The notes under the pieces were generated by a model that ran no database searches, was not told the origin of the DNA, and worked only from the letters and a program-made list of their open reading frames with translations. Positions 1 to 7,824 of a stretch of 48,074 nucleotides of DNA are shown in pieces. Position numbers and translations under genes: made by a program. Within the stretch, counting starts at the first letter, position 1, and every line of letters begins with the position of its first letter. Source of the DNA: Candidatus Saccharimonadota bacterium (GTDB lineage: Bacteria; Patescibacteriota; Saccharimonadia; Saccharimonadales; Saccharimonadaceae); assembly GCA_030530605.1 (NCBI GenBank), contig JAUMUO010000001.1:59439-107512 (forward strand). The letters are read 5' to 3'.

Positions 1-843
1 CTAGAAAACACCCCCGGAACTTACGAAGAATCGGACGGTGCTATCATCTTCAACGGCGAAAAGTTCGGTCTTCACACCCGTGTTTTCATCAACAAAGAAG
101 GCCTCCCCACCTACGAAGCCAAAGATGTCGGCCTGATTTTCCAGAAAGACGCCGATTATCATTTTGACAAGTCCATCGTCATCACCGGCGACGAGCAAAA
201 AGAATATATGCGCGTCGTCATGAAAAGCATTGAGCAATATGCCCCCGATTTAATCGAAAAGTCCACCCATCTAACTCACGGCATGGTTAAACTCCCCGGT
301 ATGGTCAAGATGAGCTCGAGAAAGGGTAATTTCCTCCGCGCCGTAGATGTCCTTCAAATGGTTAAAGACGCCCTAAAATCTGAATATAATTCCGATGATG
401 AAAAAATCGCCCTCGGCGCAATAAAATATGCGTTCCTAAAAAGCAAACTCGGCGGCGACATCGAGCTCGACATTAAAGAATCCGTCTCCATGACCGGCAA
501 CTCCGGCCCCTACTTACAATACTCCGCCGTCCGCGCCAAAAAAATCCTAGAAAAATCTGAAAACAATAACAAAACCAATAATCTAAATAATCATGAAATA
601 AATCTAATTAAAAAATTGAATCAATATGAATCAGTATTAGCCGAAGCCGAAAAGGACTTGGCTCCGCACAAGTTGGCGACTTACCTCTACGAAACCGCCC
701 AAGAGTTCAGCCGTTTTTATGAAAATTGCCCCGTCGCCGGCTCTGAAAATGAGGGGACTAGAAGGCTAATCGTTGAAACTTACCTCAAAATTATCACCCA
801 CGGGCTTAATATACTCGGGATTGAAGTCCCAGAAAGGATGTAA
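1..843 (+). CDS. argS: Arginyl-tRNA synthetase, C-terminal part (5' end outside window)
   Basis: The reading frame is open from base 1 to the TAA at 841-843, so the gene starts upstream of the window. It charges tRNA-Arg with arginine in the cytoplasm. The visible part holds the end of the class I catalytic domain, including a KMSKS-like loop (KMSSRKGN), followed by the helical DALR-type anticodon-binding domain with the usual NSGPYLQYSAVRA segment. A short Asn/Lys-rich, AT-rich stretch around 560-630 is a lineage-specific linker. The stop codon directly abuts the ATG of orn, so the two genes are probably co-transcribed. The family assignment is firm. Confidence 0.95.
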   Translation, partial: LENTPGTYEESDGAIIFNGEKFGLHTRVFINKEGLPTYEAKDVGLIFQKDADYHFDKSIVITGDEQKEYMRVVMKSIEQYAPDLIEKSTHLTHGMVKLPGMVKMSSRKGNFLRAVDVLQMVKDALKSEYNSDDEKIALGAIKYAFLKSKLGGDIELDIKESVSMTGNSGPYLQYSAVRAKKILEKSENNNKTNNLNNHEINLIKKLNQYESVLAEAEKDLAPHKLATYLYETAQEFSRFYENCPVAGSENEGTRRLIVETYLKIITHGLNILGIEVPERM

Positions 844-1404
844 ATGAAAGCTACCCTCCTTTGGATTGATTTAGAAATGACCGGTCTCGTCCCCGGCAAA
901 GATAAAATTTTAGAAGTCGCCGCTATTGCTACCGACTGGGATTTGAACGAAGTAGCGACTATGACCGCCGTCGTCAAAGTCGATAATGATATCATTAAAG
1001 ACCGTATGGTTGGCGATTTTTGGGAGAAGAACAAAGAATCAAGAGATGGCCTCATCGCTCAAAATGAAACTGGAGAATCCGCCAAAGAAATCGAAGAAAA
1101 ACTCCTGAGTTTCCTAGATGAAAATTTTGAAAAGGAAAGCATCAAGGACGACCACAAAGGCAAAGGCAAAATCATTTTGGCCGGCAACTCTATCCACCAA
1201 GACCGCAAATTCATTGACATAGAATTCCCGGAGCTATCCAAGCGTCTTCACTATCGTATGCTCGATGTCTCCGCCTGGAAAGTTTATTTTGAGGGCAAGC
1301 TCCATCAAAAGTTCCTCAAGAAAGAAGCCCACCGCGCCCTCGACGACATCCGCGGCAGCATCGACGAGCTCAAATTTTATCTTACCTTTATGAAAGGAAA
1401 CTAA
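844..1404 (+). CDS. orn: Oligoribonuclease (DEDD 3'-5' exonuclease)
   Basis: 186 aa, the normal size for Orn. It degrades 2-5 nt RNA fragments, and pGpG in species with c-di-GMP. The DEDDh exonuclease motifs are visible: WIDLEMTG with D9 and E11, then GNSIHQDRKFID, then HRALDDIRGSI near residue 165 with the catalytic His and Asp. The ATG follows the argS stop with no gap, and a ribosome-binding site (AAAGGATG) lies inside the end of argS. The stop overlaps the next ATG by one base (TAATG). Orn is less common outside proteobacteria and actinobacteria, but this match is clear. Confidence 0.93.
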   Translation: MKATLLWIDLEMTGLVPGKDKILEVAAIATDWDLNEVATMTAVVKVDNDIIKDRMVGDFWEKNKESRDGLIAQNETGESAKEIEEKLLSFLDENFEKESIKDDHKGKGKIILAGNSIHQDRKFIDIEFPELSKRLHYRMLDVSAWKVYFEGKLHQKFLKKEAHRALDDIRGSIDELKFYLTFMKGN

Positions 1405-1676
1405 TGAATTTAGAAAATCTCGGCCCTTACGAAGTCAAGCAAGAAGAAGACCGTAAACTTTACTTGAAAAGCGGCAAAGCCTTTTTCATTGAAAACCCCC
1501 ACACTATTGAAATCCGCACCGACCAAAAGCTAGGCAAACTTCTTCAGGAAAAATACGAGTCCGTGATGGAAAGCCGCTACTTCGGTAAAGCCGGTATAGA
1601 AATCGTCCCGAGTGGCCAACTCACAGGGGACGAAATCGATGATTTAGTTCGCTTAAGCTATAATCTTACTTCTTAA
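1404..1676 (+). CDS. MmcQ/YjbR-like small protein
   Basis: 90 aa, with its start coupled to the orn stop (TAATG). The second half resembles the C-terminal half of the MmcQ/YjbR family: a Lys/Arg-rich strand, then an acidic stretch ending in DEIDDLVRLSYNL, which matches the family's typical end (hSYdLv). That family has a DNA-binding-like fold and no settled function. The N-terminal half is shorter than in typical members (about 115 aa). The last 11 bases overlap the convergent mscL gene. The family call is by eye and moderate; no function is claimed. Confidence 0.6.
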   Translation: MNLENLGPYEVKQEEDRKLYLKSGKAFFIENPHTIEIRTDQKLGKLLQEKYESVMESRYFGKAGIEIVPSGQLTGDEIDDLVRLSYNLTS

Positions 1677-2124
1677 GACTGTCTCTGATTTCTTTCAATA
1701 GCTTAATCTGCTCTTTCTCAAGATTCTCTTCTTTTTTATCTTCCTTCTTTTCTTCAGCTTCTTCTTCCTTCTTCACCTTGTCAGCTACCGCTTTGGCACG
1801 CTCTTTCATCTTGTTCATCGCCTTCACCACGAGGAACAACGAGAACGCAATAATCAAGAAATTCACCACCGCTTGTAAGAACGAACCGTAGGCAATCACC
1901 GCCTGGTCGTGGCCACCGAAGAAATTATTAATCCGAATTGAAAGGTTGGAGAAATTCACTCCGCCGAGCAATAACCCTACAAATGGCATAATAATATCGT
2001 TCACTAGCGAGCTCACAATCGAAGTAAATGCCGCCCCAATCACCATACCTATGGCGAGGTCCATCACGCTCCCTTGCGAAATAAATTCCTTAAACTCCCC
2101 TACAAAACCCTTACTTTTTGCCAT
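1666..2124 (-). CDS. mscL: Large-conductance mechanosensitive channel MscL
   Basis: 152 aa. MscL forms a homopentameric pore that opens under membrane tension and releases solutes during hypo-osmotic shock. The N-terminal FKEFISQGSVMDLAIGMVIG block and first transmembrane helix (TM1), the loop, TM2 (about residues 70-95) and a charged Lys/Glu-rich C-terminal helix are all visible. The C-terminal tail is longer and more highly charged than usual. The start at 2124 is chosen over an in-frame ATG 24 nt upstream because AAAGGAG sits 5 nt before it and the family begins at this point. It runs convergently with the YjbR-like gene and overlaps it by 11 nt. Confidence 0.93.
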   Translation of the reverse strand: MAKSKGFVGEFKEFISQGSVMDLAIGMVIGAAFTSIVSSLVNDIIMPFVGLLLGGVNFSNLSIRINNFFGGHDQAVIAYGSFLQAVVNFLIIAFSLFLVVKAMNKMKERAKAVADKVKKEEEAEEKKEDKKEENLEKEQIKLLKEIRDSLKK

Positions 2125-2213
2125 AAAAACTCCTTTACTTTTCTTCATTTTACCACAGGAAGCTGAAAATTAAAACAAGTCACTATGAGTGCCAGTACGC
2201 ACTAAAAACAAAG

Positions 2214-3830
2214 TTATTTCTTCTTCATCTTCCGAAGAATTTCGTTGGTTTTCTCGTCGTCGTCTATTGCGGCCTCAAGTTCTTTAGCGAAATTCTCGGT
2301 TTCAATCTTCTTTAAGGCCATCTGGTATCTTTTTTGAAGTTCTAAAACCTCTTTCTTCAAAGCCGCCTCATCAAAATCACCATAATACTTATTAAACACA
2401 TCCGACAAAAGTTCAATCGTAGTATCATCTTCTGGCATTTTCAGATTAATTTTTGAGCCCGCATCCCCACCAAATAATTGAATCGCAAGCAACCGGTCTT
2501 CTATAACCTTGATAGTCGTATCAAGCGAAGTCTTATCAACCGTAGTTTTCACTTGTTTTAGCCGCCGCGGCTTGCTACTTGACAACTTCTTTGCCAATAA
2601 ATCTTCTACCGAAACATCTAGCCGCTTTGCGACCAGTTGTTCATAGTGCTTCTTTATCACCGGGTCTTTAAGATAGGAAATCAACCGCACCGCAAGGTCC
2701 GAATATTCCTTCTTGCCCTGAGCAGTGCTCAAATTCAAAATTTCTTCATAGCGCTCCAAAAGATAATCCATCGCCGGTTTACAATTTTCAACTGCCTCCT
2801 GCCAGAGCTTTGGGTCTTTTTGAATTAATTCATCCGGGTCTTTACAGCCGTGATAATCTGAAATTACCGAAAGCGAAATACCTAGCGCCCCAGCCAAATT
2901 AATTGCTCGCTCGGTGGCCTTTAGCCCCGCCTCGTCGCCGTCGTAAGCCAGGCGCACATCCGAGGTCAAATTAGAAAGCATCTTTAGATGTTGTTCGGTC
3001 ATAGCGGTGCCAGAAGTCGCTACGGCGGTCTTTACCCCAGCTTGGTGCGAAGAAATTACATCCATATTCCCTTCTACTATCACCACATAATTTTTCTCAC
3101 GAATCGCCGGCTTGGCCTGATAAAGTCCAAACACAAAACGCGATTTATTAAACAGCAGCGTTTCCGGAGTGTTTAGGTATTTCGGGATGCCATCTTTTTC
3201 CAAAGTTCGTGCGGTATAGCCGATTACCGTTCCATTAGTATCAATAAATGGTATCATCATCCGTTTTCTAAACAAGTCGCCGCCATATTGATTCAAAAGT
3301 CCGGCATCTTCTAATTCCTTCTTGGAGAATTTTTTCGAGCCAAGAAATTTCGAAAGTGCGTCTTTAGAACTAGGTGCATAGCCAATCCGAAATTCCTTTA
3401 CGGTCTTTTTGTTGAGATTTCTTTTGTAAAACACATATTCGCAGACAGCCTTGTTTTTGGACAGCGCGAATTGATAGTATTTAGTGGCAAGTTCCAAAGC
3501 TTCTTTGGCACGCAGTTTTCGCTCGGAAACCTTTTTGTCGCCCTGATATTTTTTTAACTCTACACCGGCTTTAGCGGCTAATTTTTCTAATGCCTCGCGG
3601 AAGCTGATGCCTTCAACCTCCATAATAAAAGTAAAAATGTCGCCCCCCTTGTTAGCAGAAAAATCGTGCCAGATGCCTTTTTCAGGAGAAACCATAAAGC
3701 TAGGGGTCTTATCAACACCCCACGGCGAACGACCCTTCAGGCTCCGCCCGGCCCGAGAAAGTTCTACGTATTCACCGACCACATCTTCCACCGGAAGACG
3801 TGATTTAATTTCTTCTTTAACATCTTCCAC
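2214..3830 (-). CDS. dnaG: DNA primase DnaG with a ligand-less zinc-binding domain
   Basis: 538 aa from a GTG start at 3830. The longer open frame upstream runs through the promoter and does not resemble DnaG. It makes RNA primers at the replication fork. Order: CHC2-type N-terminal domain (about 1-95), catalytic core with Toprim motifs VVIVEGNMDVI and LAYDGDEAG, then a helical DnaB-interaction-like C-terminus. In the CHC2 domain the flanking sequence (DKTPSFMVSPEKG, GGDIFTFIM) is well conserved. The Cys/His zinc ligands are gone: CPFH is replaced by SPWG at 35-38, and HCFGCG by HDFSAN at 55-60. A -10 box (3840-3845, minus strand) lies 9 nt before the GTG, so the mRNA is probably leaderless. 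Confidence 0.93.
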   Translation of the reverse strand: MEDVKEEIKSRLPVEDVVGEYVELSRAGRSLKGRSPWGVDKTPSFMVSPEKGIWHDFSANKGGDIFTFIMEVEGISFREALEKLAAKAGVELKKYQGDKKVSERKLRAKEALELATKYYQFALSKNKAVCEYVFYKRNLNKKTVKEFRIGYAPSSKDALSKFLGSKKFSKKELEDAGLLNQYGGDLFRKRMMIPFIDTNGTVIGYTARTLEKDGIPKYLNTPETLLFNKSRFVFGLYQAKPAIREKNYVVIVEGNMDVISSHQAGVKTAVATSGTAMTEQHLKMLSNLTSDVRLAYDGDEAGLKATERAINLAGALGISLSVISDYHGCKDPDELIQKDPKLWQEAVENCKPAMDYLLERYEEILNLSTAQGKKEYSDLAVRLISYLKDPVIKKHYEQLVAKRLDVSVEDLLAKKLSSSKPRRLKQVKTTVDKTSLDTTIKVIEDRLLAIQLFGGDAGSKINLKMPEDDTTIELLSDVFNKYYGDFDEAALKKEVLELQKRYQMALKKIETENFAKELEAAIDDDEKTNEILRKMKKK

Positions 3831-3835
3831 TATGC

Positions 3836-3845
3836 TATAATTATA
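3836..3845. promoter_or_regulatory. Palindromic bidirectional -10 element (dnaG / 3850 gene)
   Basis: TATAATTATA is its own reverse complement and gives a TATAAT on both strands. On the plus strand TATAAT (3836-3841) is preceded by TG-C and followed 8 nt later by the ATG at 3850. On the minus strand TATAAT (3845-3840) is preceded by TG-T and followed 9 nt later by the GTG of dnaG. Both are extended -10 promoters that should start transcription at or within a base or two of the start codon. The two promoters physically overlap, so polymerase binding should be mutually exclusive. Confidence 0.75.
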
Positions 3846-3849
3846 ACAT

Positions 3850-4479
3850 ATGGCAAATGACATTGAATATCTGAACCAGATAGCACAGGATAATCGGGTT
3901 GCCAAAAAAGAAACTCTTGGCAAATTCCCGATTGAGCCAAAGTGGCTAAAAATTATCGGTGCTGGCATTCTGGGTGTAATTCTAATTATCATCATCGGTG
4001 GGTTACTTGGCGGGCTTGGTCACAAAGAGCGTGATTTAGTGGACCAAATTTACGCCCGAACTAGAAACCTTAATCAGGCTATTTCAGAATATGGACCAAA
4101 AGTAAAATCTTCCGAGCTTCGCTCAATGGGCAATTCGCTTTCTAACGTGCTCGCCGAAACCAATTCCAAAGTCGGCGCACTACTGACCTCTGAATATGGC
4201 GCTGATGGCACCGACCCGCGCGATGAAGCTACCACCACTTCCGAGCTAGATCATATCGCTGAAGTCAACACTAATCTAAATTATGGCTGGCTGAACGGCT
4301 TAATGGACCGCTATTTTGTAATGGAAATGACCCGCGAGATTGCACTTCTAATGTCGCTTGAAACCGAAGTCACCGAAAAAGCCTCTAGCGAGTCCGTAAA
4401 AAATGTCCTGGTAAATTCTTGGAACAATCTAAGCCAGCTTGAAAATCAATTCTCTAGCTACGAGAATTCCACAAACTAG
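3850..4479 (+). CDS. Single-pass membrane protein of unknown function
   Basis: 209 aa, not recognised. There is a 35-residue charged cytoplasmic N-terminus, one strong transmembrane segment at about 36-56 (Ile/Gly-rich, GVILIIIIGGLLGGLG), and a largely helical extracytoplasmic region of about 150 aa with no cysteines. It is transcribed divergently from dnaG through a shared palindromic -10 box and ends 45 nt before the sigma-factor gene. The ATG lies 8 nt after the TATAAT with no ribosome-binding site, so it is probably leaderless. The coding call is firm; the function is unknown. Confidence 0.8.
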   Translation: MANDIEYLNQIAQDNRVAKKETLGKFPIEPKWLKIIGAGILGVILIIIIGGLLGGLGHKERDLVDQIYARTRNLNQAISEYGPKVKSSELRSMGNSLSNVLAETNSKVGALLTSEYGADGTDPRDEATTTSELDHIAEVNTNLNYGWLNGLMDRYFVMEMTREIALLMSLETEVTEKASSESVKNVLVNSWNNLSQLENQFSSYENSTN

Positions 4480-4488
4480 CCCTAGACC

Positions 4489-4516
4489 TTGCTTTTCCAC
4501 CAAAAATCCGTATAAT
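4489..4516 (+). promoter_or_regulatory. Promoter of the sigma-factor gene
   Basis: TTGCTT (4489-4494), a 16-nt spacer and TATAAT (4511-4516). The ATG of sigA is 8 nt after the -10 box, with no room for a Shine-Dalgarno leader. Unlike most start-proximal promoters in this window it has a recognisable -35 and no TG extension. Confidence 0.7.
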
Positions 4517-4524
4517 AATTACCA

Positions 4525-5490
4525 ATGGAAGAAGAAAAAGACGATATTTTAAATGCTGTGATGTTAGAAGACGAGCCCGAGCTCGGTGATCTCGCCGAAG
4601 AAGAGGAGCTCTCCGATGAAGAGCTTGCTATCACTGTTGATAATGTCGACGCTTTTGCAGACGACTCCGTCCGCCTATATCTCCGCGAAATCGGTAAAAT
4701 CCCTCTCCTAGAACCAGAAGAAGAGCAAAAGCTCGCCAAAAAGGCCGCCAAAGGCGACAAGAAGGCTAAAGACAAAATGGTCGAGGCCAATATGCGCCTT
4801 GTTGTGTCTATCGCCAAGCGCTACTCTGGCCGTGGTCTTGATTTTCTTGATTTAATCCAAGAGGGAAACACTGGCCTTCTAAAGGCCGTCGAGAAGTTTG
4901 ACCCGGACAAAGGTTTCAAATTCAGTACTTATGCTACTTGGTGGATTCGCCAGGCTATTACTCGTGCTATCGCAGATCAGGCCCGCACTATTCGCATCCC
5001 GGTCCACATGGTTGAAACCATTAACAAGGTTCTCCGTGCGACCAGAAAACTCACTCAGGAATTAAACCGCGAACCGACCGTTGATGAAATCGCTAAAGAA
5101 ATGGATATGGAGCCCGAAAAGGTAGCCTATGTCATGAAGATTAAACAGGACATTGCCTCTCTGGATCAGTCCGTCGGTCGCGACGGCGACGATGAAGATT
5201 CCGTCCTTGGGGATTTTGTAGAGGATGAAGAGCGTATCACCCCAGAAGATTCCGCCGCTAACCAGCTCCTAAAGGAACAGCTTGCCGAGATTATCAGCAC
5301 CTTGAGTGATAGGGAACAAAAAATCATCAAGCTTCGCTTTGGCGTTGGTGGTGGCCGCCCCCATACTCTTGAGGAAGTCGGCGCCGAGTTCTCCGTGACC
5401 CGTGAGCGCATCCGCCAAATTGAGGCCAAGGCCCTCTCTAAGCTTCGCAAGAACAAGGAAACTAAAAAACTCCACGAATATCTGAGGTAA
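4525..5490 (+). CDS. sigA: Primary sigma factor (RpoD/SigA family)
   Basis: 321 aa. It directs RNA polymerase to housekeeping promoters. It lacks most of the long region 1.1 and has a short acidic N-terminus. Region 1.2 ([16 protein letters not shown]) is followed by region 2 with the -10-reading helix ([17 protein letters not shown]), region 3, and region 4 with the -35-reading helix-turn-helix ([20 protein letters not shown]). An acidic loop ([10 protein letters not shown]) lies between regions 3 and 4. The complete set of regions marks it as the vegetative sigma factor rather than an alternative one. Having dnaG and the sigma gene side by side recalls the classical macromolecular-synthesis operon, but here they are divergent. 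Confidence 0.96.
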   Translation: MEEEKDDILNAVMLEDEPELGDLAEEEELSDEELAITVDNVDAFADDSVRLYLREIGKIPLLEPEEEQKLAKKAAKGDKKAKDKMVEANMRLVVSIAKRYSGRGLDFLDLIQEGNTGLLKAVEKFDPDKGFKFSTYATWWIRQAITRAIADQARTIRIPVHMVETINKVLRATRKLTQELNREPTVDEIAKEMDMEPEKVAYVMKIKQDIASLDQSVGRDGDDEDSVLGDFVEDEERITPEDSAANQLLKEQLAEIISTLSDREQKIIKLRFGVGGGRPHTLEEVGAEFSVTRERIRQIEAKALSKLRKNKETKKLHEYLR

Positions 5491-5493
5491 TCC

Positions 5494-5877
5494 ATGAAGA
5501 AACTACTTAAAAAACTTATTCTCCCCGCTCTACTTCTCGCCGGCGCGATTGGCCTTTTTGCCACTTCTCCAGTCTTTGCTGAAGGGGAAAATTGTGTTGA
5601 AACCAGTCTTTTTGGCACCTATTGCGACGACGGCACCGGCAGCGGCATCTTCTTCATTTTGGAAATTATCCTCACCGTCCTGACTTTCGGCGTCGGCATC
5701 GCTGGTACTATTGGCATCGTTATCGCCGGCATCCAATACGCCTCCGCTAGAGACAACGAACAGACAATCGCAAAGGCTAAAATGCGCATCTTCCAAATCG
5801 TCATCGGTATGATTATCTGGGCCACTCTTTATATTGCCCTCCGCTGGCTCCTGCCGAACTTCGGCTCTAGCAATTAA
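5494..5877 (+). CDS. TrbC/VirB2-like pilin-type membrane protein
   Basis: 127 aa. A signal peptide (about 1-29, ending PVFA) is followed by a short Cys-containing loop (C34 and C44) and two hydrophobic helices separated by a charged turn (ASARDNEQTIAKAKMR). This is the TrbC/VirB2 pilin architecture of type IV secretion systems. It begins 3 nt after the sigma-factor stop, with GAGG upstream, so it is probably read from the sigA transcript. The same layout recurs at 12807 and in the 14513-16623 cluster, but this copy is more divergent (DNEQTIAKAK in place of GDPAKTKKAR). Confidence 0.7.
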   Translation: MKKLLKKLILPALLLAGAIGLFATSPVFAEGENCVETSLFGTYCDDGTGSGIFFILEIILTVLTFGVGIAGTIGIVIAGIQYASARDNEQTIAKAKMRIFQIVIGMIIWATLYIALRWLLPNFGSSN

Positions 5878-5882
5878 TGTGA

Positions 5883-5888
5883 TATAAT
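5883..5888 (+). promoter_or_regulatory. Extended -10 promoter, leaderless start at 5895
   Basis: TG-A-TATAAT with the ATG 6 nt downstream. No ribosome-binding site fits between them. Confidence 0.65.
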
Positions 5889-5894
5889 ATAACC

Positions 5895-6356
5895 ATGAGC
5901 GAAAAACAAATCTCCTGGACCGCCAAAGAATACATCAGTAAAGATAAAAAAGCCGGTTGGTATGTTGGCCTAATTTTCGTCGGTTTATTATTTATTGCCC
6001 TTGGCGTCCTAATGAAATGGTGGAGTTTTATCGCCCTTATTGCCGTTTCCGTTCTTGCTCTTATTGTTTATTCTGTTCGTCCCGCCAGAGAGCTTAAATA
6101 TCGTTTAGATAGCACCGGTCTTTATGAGGGCAACAAAAAATATACCTTCACCGAGTATCGCTCCTTTGGCATCTTAAAAGACGGTGAATTCTTTGCTATT
6201 ATTTTGAACCCCAGAAAACGCTTTTCCGGCCGCGTCAAAGTTTATTTCCCGGAACAAGATGGCGAAAAAATCGTTGATGCCTTCGGCGCCCATCTTCCAA
6301 TGGAGCCTGTAAAACTCGATTTTATTGATAAATTAATCAATTTTCTCCGAATTTAG
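5895..6356 (+). CDS. Two-helix membrane protein, PH-like tail, unknown function
   Basis: 153 aa, not recognised. A short basic N-terminus (WTAKEYISKDKKAGWY) is followed by two hydrophobic helices at about 24-62. A soluble domain follows, with alternating strands (ELKYRLDSTGLYEGNKKYTF ...) that suggest a bacterial PH-like fold. That assignment is by secondary-structure impression only. The gene has its own start-proximal -10 box (5883-5888) and follows the pilin-like gene by 17 nt. Confidence 0.75.
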   Translation: MSEKQISWTAKEYISKDKKAGWYVGLIFVGLLFIALGVLMKWWSFIALIAVSVLALIVYSVRPARELKYRLDSTGLYEGNKKYTFTEYRSFGILKDGEFFAIILNPRKRFSGRVKVYFPEQDGEKIVDAFGAHLPMEPVKLDFIDKLINFLRI

Positions 6357-6358
6357 TA

Positions 6359-6387
6359 TTGTAAAAGTAAAACGCTTATGCTACAAT
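6359..6387 (+). promoter_or_regulatory. Promoter upstream of the 6431 gene
   Basis: TTGTAA (6359-6364), a 17-nt spacer and TACAAT (6382-6387), with a TG extension (TATGC). The predicted transcript has a leader of about 35 nt carrying a Shine-Dalgarno-like AAGGTGG just before the ATG at 6431. Confidence 0.6.
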
Positions 6388-6430
6388 AGAGGTAATTAAT
6401 AGGTTATATTTTAATAGAAAAAGGTGGGCT

Positions 6431-6949
6431 ATGGATCAGTTCAGTCAAACTAATAATAATGATTTACAAAAAGCAATAGATGAAATTTCTGGTGGCAACG
6501 ATGGGGCTATCGCTCCCGCCGAACCAGTTAACGATAATGTTCAAGTCAATGTTAATCTCGGTGAACCTCCGGTTCCCCCAACTAATGATTTTGGTATGCC
6601 TCCAATGGACGGCGCCGAAGTCAATCCTCCAGAACCGGCTATGAGCGATTTAGATCGCATGACCGCCCCCGCTCCGGAAATGCCGGCAGAAGAGCCTACC
6701 CCGGCCCCTGAAATGGCCCCAGCCGGCGATTTGAACTCCGTCCGTGAATCCGTCTTAAAAGAACTCGTTCCAATTATCGATAAGACCGGCCTTTCTGCCG
6801 ATCGCCAATTTGGCATCATCGCCGCCGTTGTTGAATCTAGCCACGACAAATCCTTTATTCCAAAGGCTTTAGAAGCCGCCCGCGCTATCCCAGACGAGAA
6901 GCTCCGCGCCGAAGCCCTCCTCAAAATCGTCGGGCTCATAGATCGATAG
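6431..6949 (+). CDS. Proline-rich, acidic hypothetical protein
   Basis: 172 aa, not recognised. Residues 1-105 are low-complexity and rich in Pro, Glu, Ala and Asn, with no cysteine. Residues 105-172 look like a folded helical domain (SVRESVLKELVPIIDKTGLS ... KALEAARAIPDEKLRAEALL). No signal peptide or membrane helix is seen, so it is probably cytoplasmic. AAGGTGG precedes the ATG, and a strong terminator follows at 6953-6978. It sits immediately upstream of the DGR but has its own promoter and terminator, so a functional link is not implied. Confidence 0.75.
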   Translation: MDQFSQTNNNDLQKAIDEISGGNDGAIAPAEPVNDNVQVNVNLGEPPVPPTNDFGMPPMDGAEVNPPEPAMSDLDRMTAPAPEMPAEEPTPAPEMAPAGDLNSVRESVLKELVPIIDKTGLSADRQFGIIAAVVESSHDKSFIPKALEAARAIPDEKLRAEALLKIVGLIDR

Positions 6950-6952
6950 TCT

Positions 6953-6978
6953 AAAAGAGGGCAAAAGCCCTCTTTTTT
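6953..6978 (+). terminator. Rho-independent terminator after the 6431 gene
   Basis: AAAAGAGGGC, AAAA loop, GCCCTCTTTT stem, then a run of six T. It insulates the DGR operon from upstream transcription. Confidence 0.85.
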
Positions 6979-6979
6979 G

Positions 6980-6988
6980 TGCTATAAT
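6980..6988 (+). promoter_or_regulatory. Extended -10 promoter of the DGR accessory/RT operon
   Basis: TG-C-TATAAT directly after the preceding terminator. The ATG at 7024 is 35 nt downstream, behind a strong AGGAGG (7015-7020). Confidence 0.65.
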
Positions 6989-7023
6989 TTTTAAAAATTA
7001 ACCGGGTGGGCAAAAGGAGGAAA

Positions 7024-7824
7024 ATGCCCAACGTAATACAAGAAGAACAAAACAAACTGCGCTATTTTGAATCAAAAAGAACAGTACTCACCAGAGAAAA
7101 GAAAAACTATACACAGCTAATTTTTATGCGCGCGTCCGGGGAATGGCTAAAAGCCTTTAACCACTCCGCCGTATTCTTTGTCCAGAAGATTGCGCCCCAA
7201 ATCAAATCCGCCGCCAGACTTCAAGAAGACCGCGATTACGAGGTCAAGGCCGAAGTAGTAGTATCGATTCCAAATATCGAACGTTTAGTCCAAAAACTAA
7301 AACAAATTGACATAGAGCTAGTGGAGGAAAAGGACGGAATTTATACTTTCGCCCTAGGATACAGAATACCCGCAGACGAATACAATCTGATGCGCGAACA
7401 AAATCAAACCATCCTAGAACGTTCTGGCAAAATGGCTCTCCCTGTGGTCTTAATGCCAAATCTTCTGGAAGACATTAAGGAACTCTTTACAACCGTTTTC
7501 TGGGAGACCCGTAAGATGGAAGGGGCTATCAGAGAAATGATCGGCACCGATATGGTAAAAATCCCTCGGGATATGATCGCCAAATACACCACAATGGCCC
7601 GAAACACCGAAAGTGATGTCCACGCCTATCTAGAAGACGCCATGAATGATATTGAGACCATGAATGGAATCTATTTTGCTCTAGACACTCTAAGAATTAT
7701 AGATGAAAAAAAGATGTTTGAAATTGCCACTAAAATTGCTCGGGTCCGTAACCAAATCATTTACGAAATGAAAAAACAAGGCATGAAAGACGTCGATGCT
7801 AAGTATAAAGGAAAAGTTAAGTGA
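7024..7824 (+). CDS. DGR accessory protein, Avd-like helical domain with N-terminal extension
   Basis: 266 aa. The start at 7024 is set by AGGAGG 3 nt upstream; an in-frame GTG at 7006 is rejected. The C-terminal half (about 135-255) is a run of long amphipathic helices ending ALDTLRIIDEKKMFEIATK, consistent with the four-helix-bundle Avd family that binds the DGR reverse transcriptase and TR RNA. Classical Avd is only about 125 aa. Here about 130 extra residues precede it, with a mixed alpha/beta pattern (VVSIPNIERLVQKLKQIDIE ... GIYTFALGYRIPADEY) loosely like the MutS-type domain reported in some DGR accessory genes. Its stop overlaps the GTG of the RT (GTGA), so the two are translationally coupled. 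The role comes from position and fold impression, not a sequence match I can prove. Confidence 0.65.
   Translation: MPNVIQEEQNKLRYFESKRTVLTREKKNYTQLIFMRASGEWLKAFNHSAVFFVQKIAPQIKSAARLQEDRDYEVKAEVVVSIPNIERLVQKLKQIDIELVEEKDGIYTFALGYRIPADEYNLMREQNQTILERSGKMALPVVLMPNLLEDIKELFTTVFWETRKMEGAIREMIGTDMVKIPRDMIAKYTTMARNTESDVHAYLEDAMNDIETMNGIYFALDTLRIIDEKKMFEIATKIARVRNQIIYEMKKQGMKDVDAKYKGKVK

Noticed and set aside
2170-2213. Terminator between mscL and dnaG
   Set aside because: A small stem (AGTGC/GCACT) exists but no T-run follows on the minus strand.
3831-3995. N-terminal extension of DnaG from an ATG at 3995
   Set aside because: The extra 55 codons run through the divergent gene and promoter, and do not resemble the family; the GTG at 3830 gives the conserved start.
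7006-7023. Upstream GTG start for the accessory gene
   Set aside because: The AGGAGG at 7015-7020 lies within this extension and is correctly spaced for the ATG at 7024.
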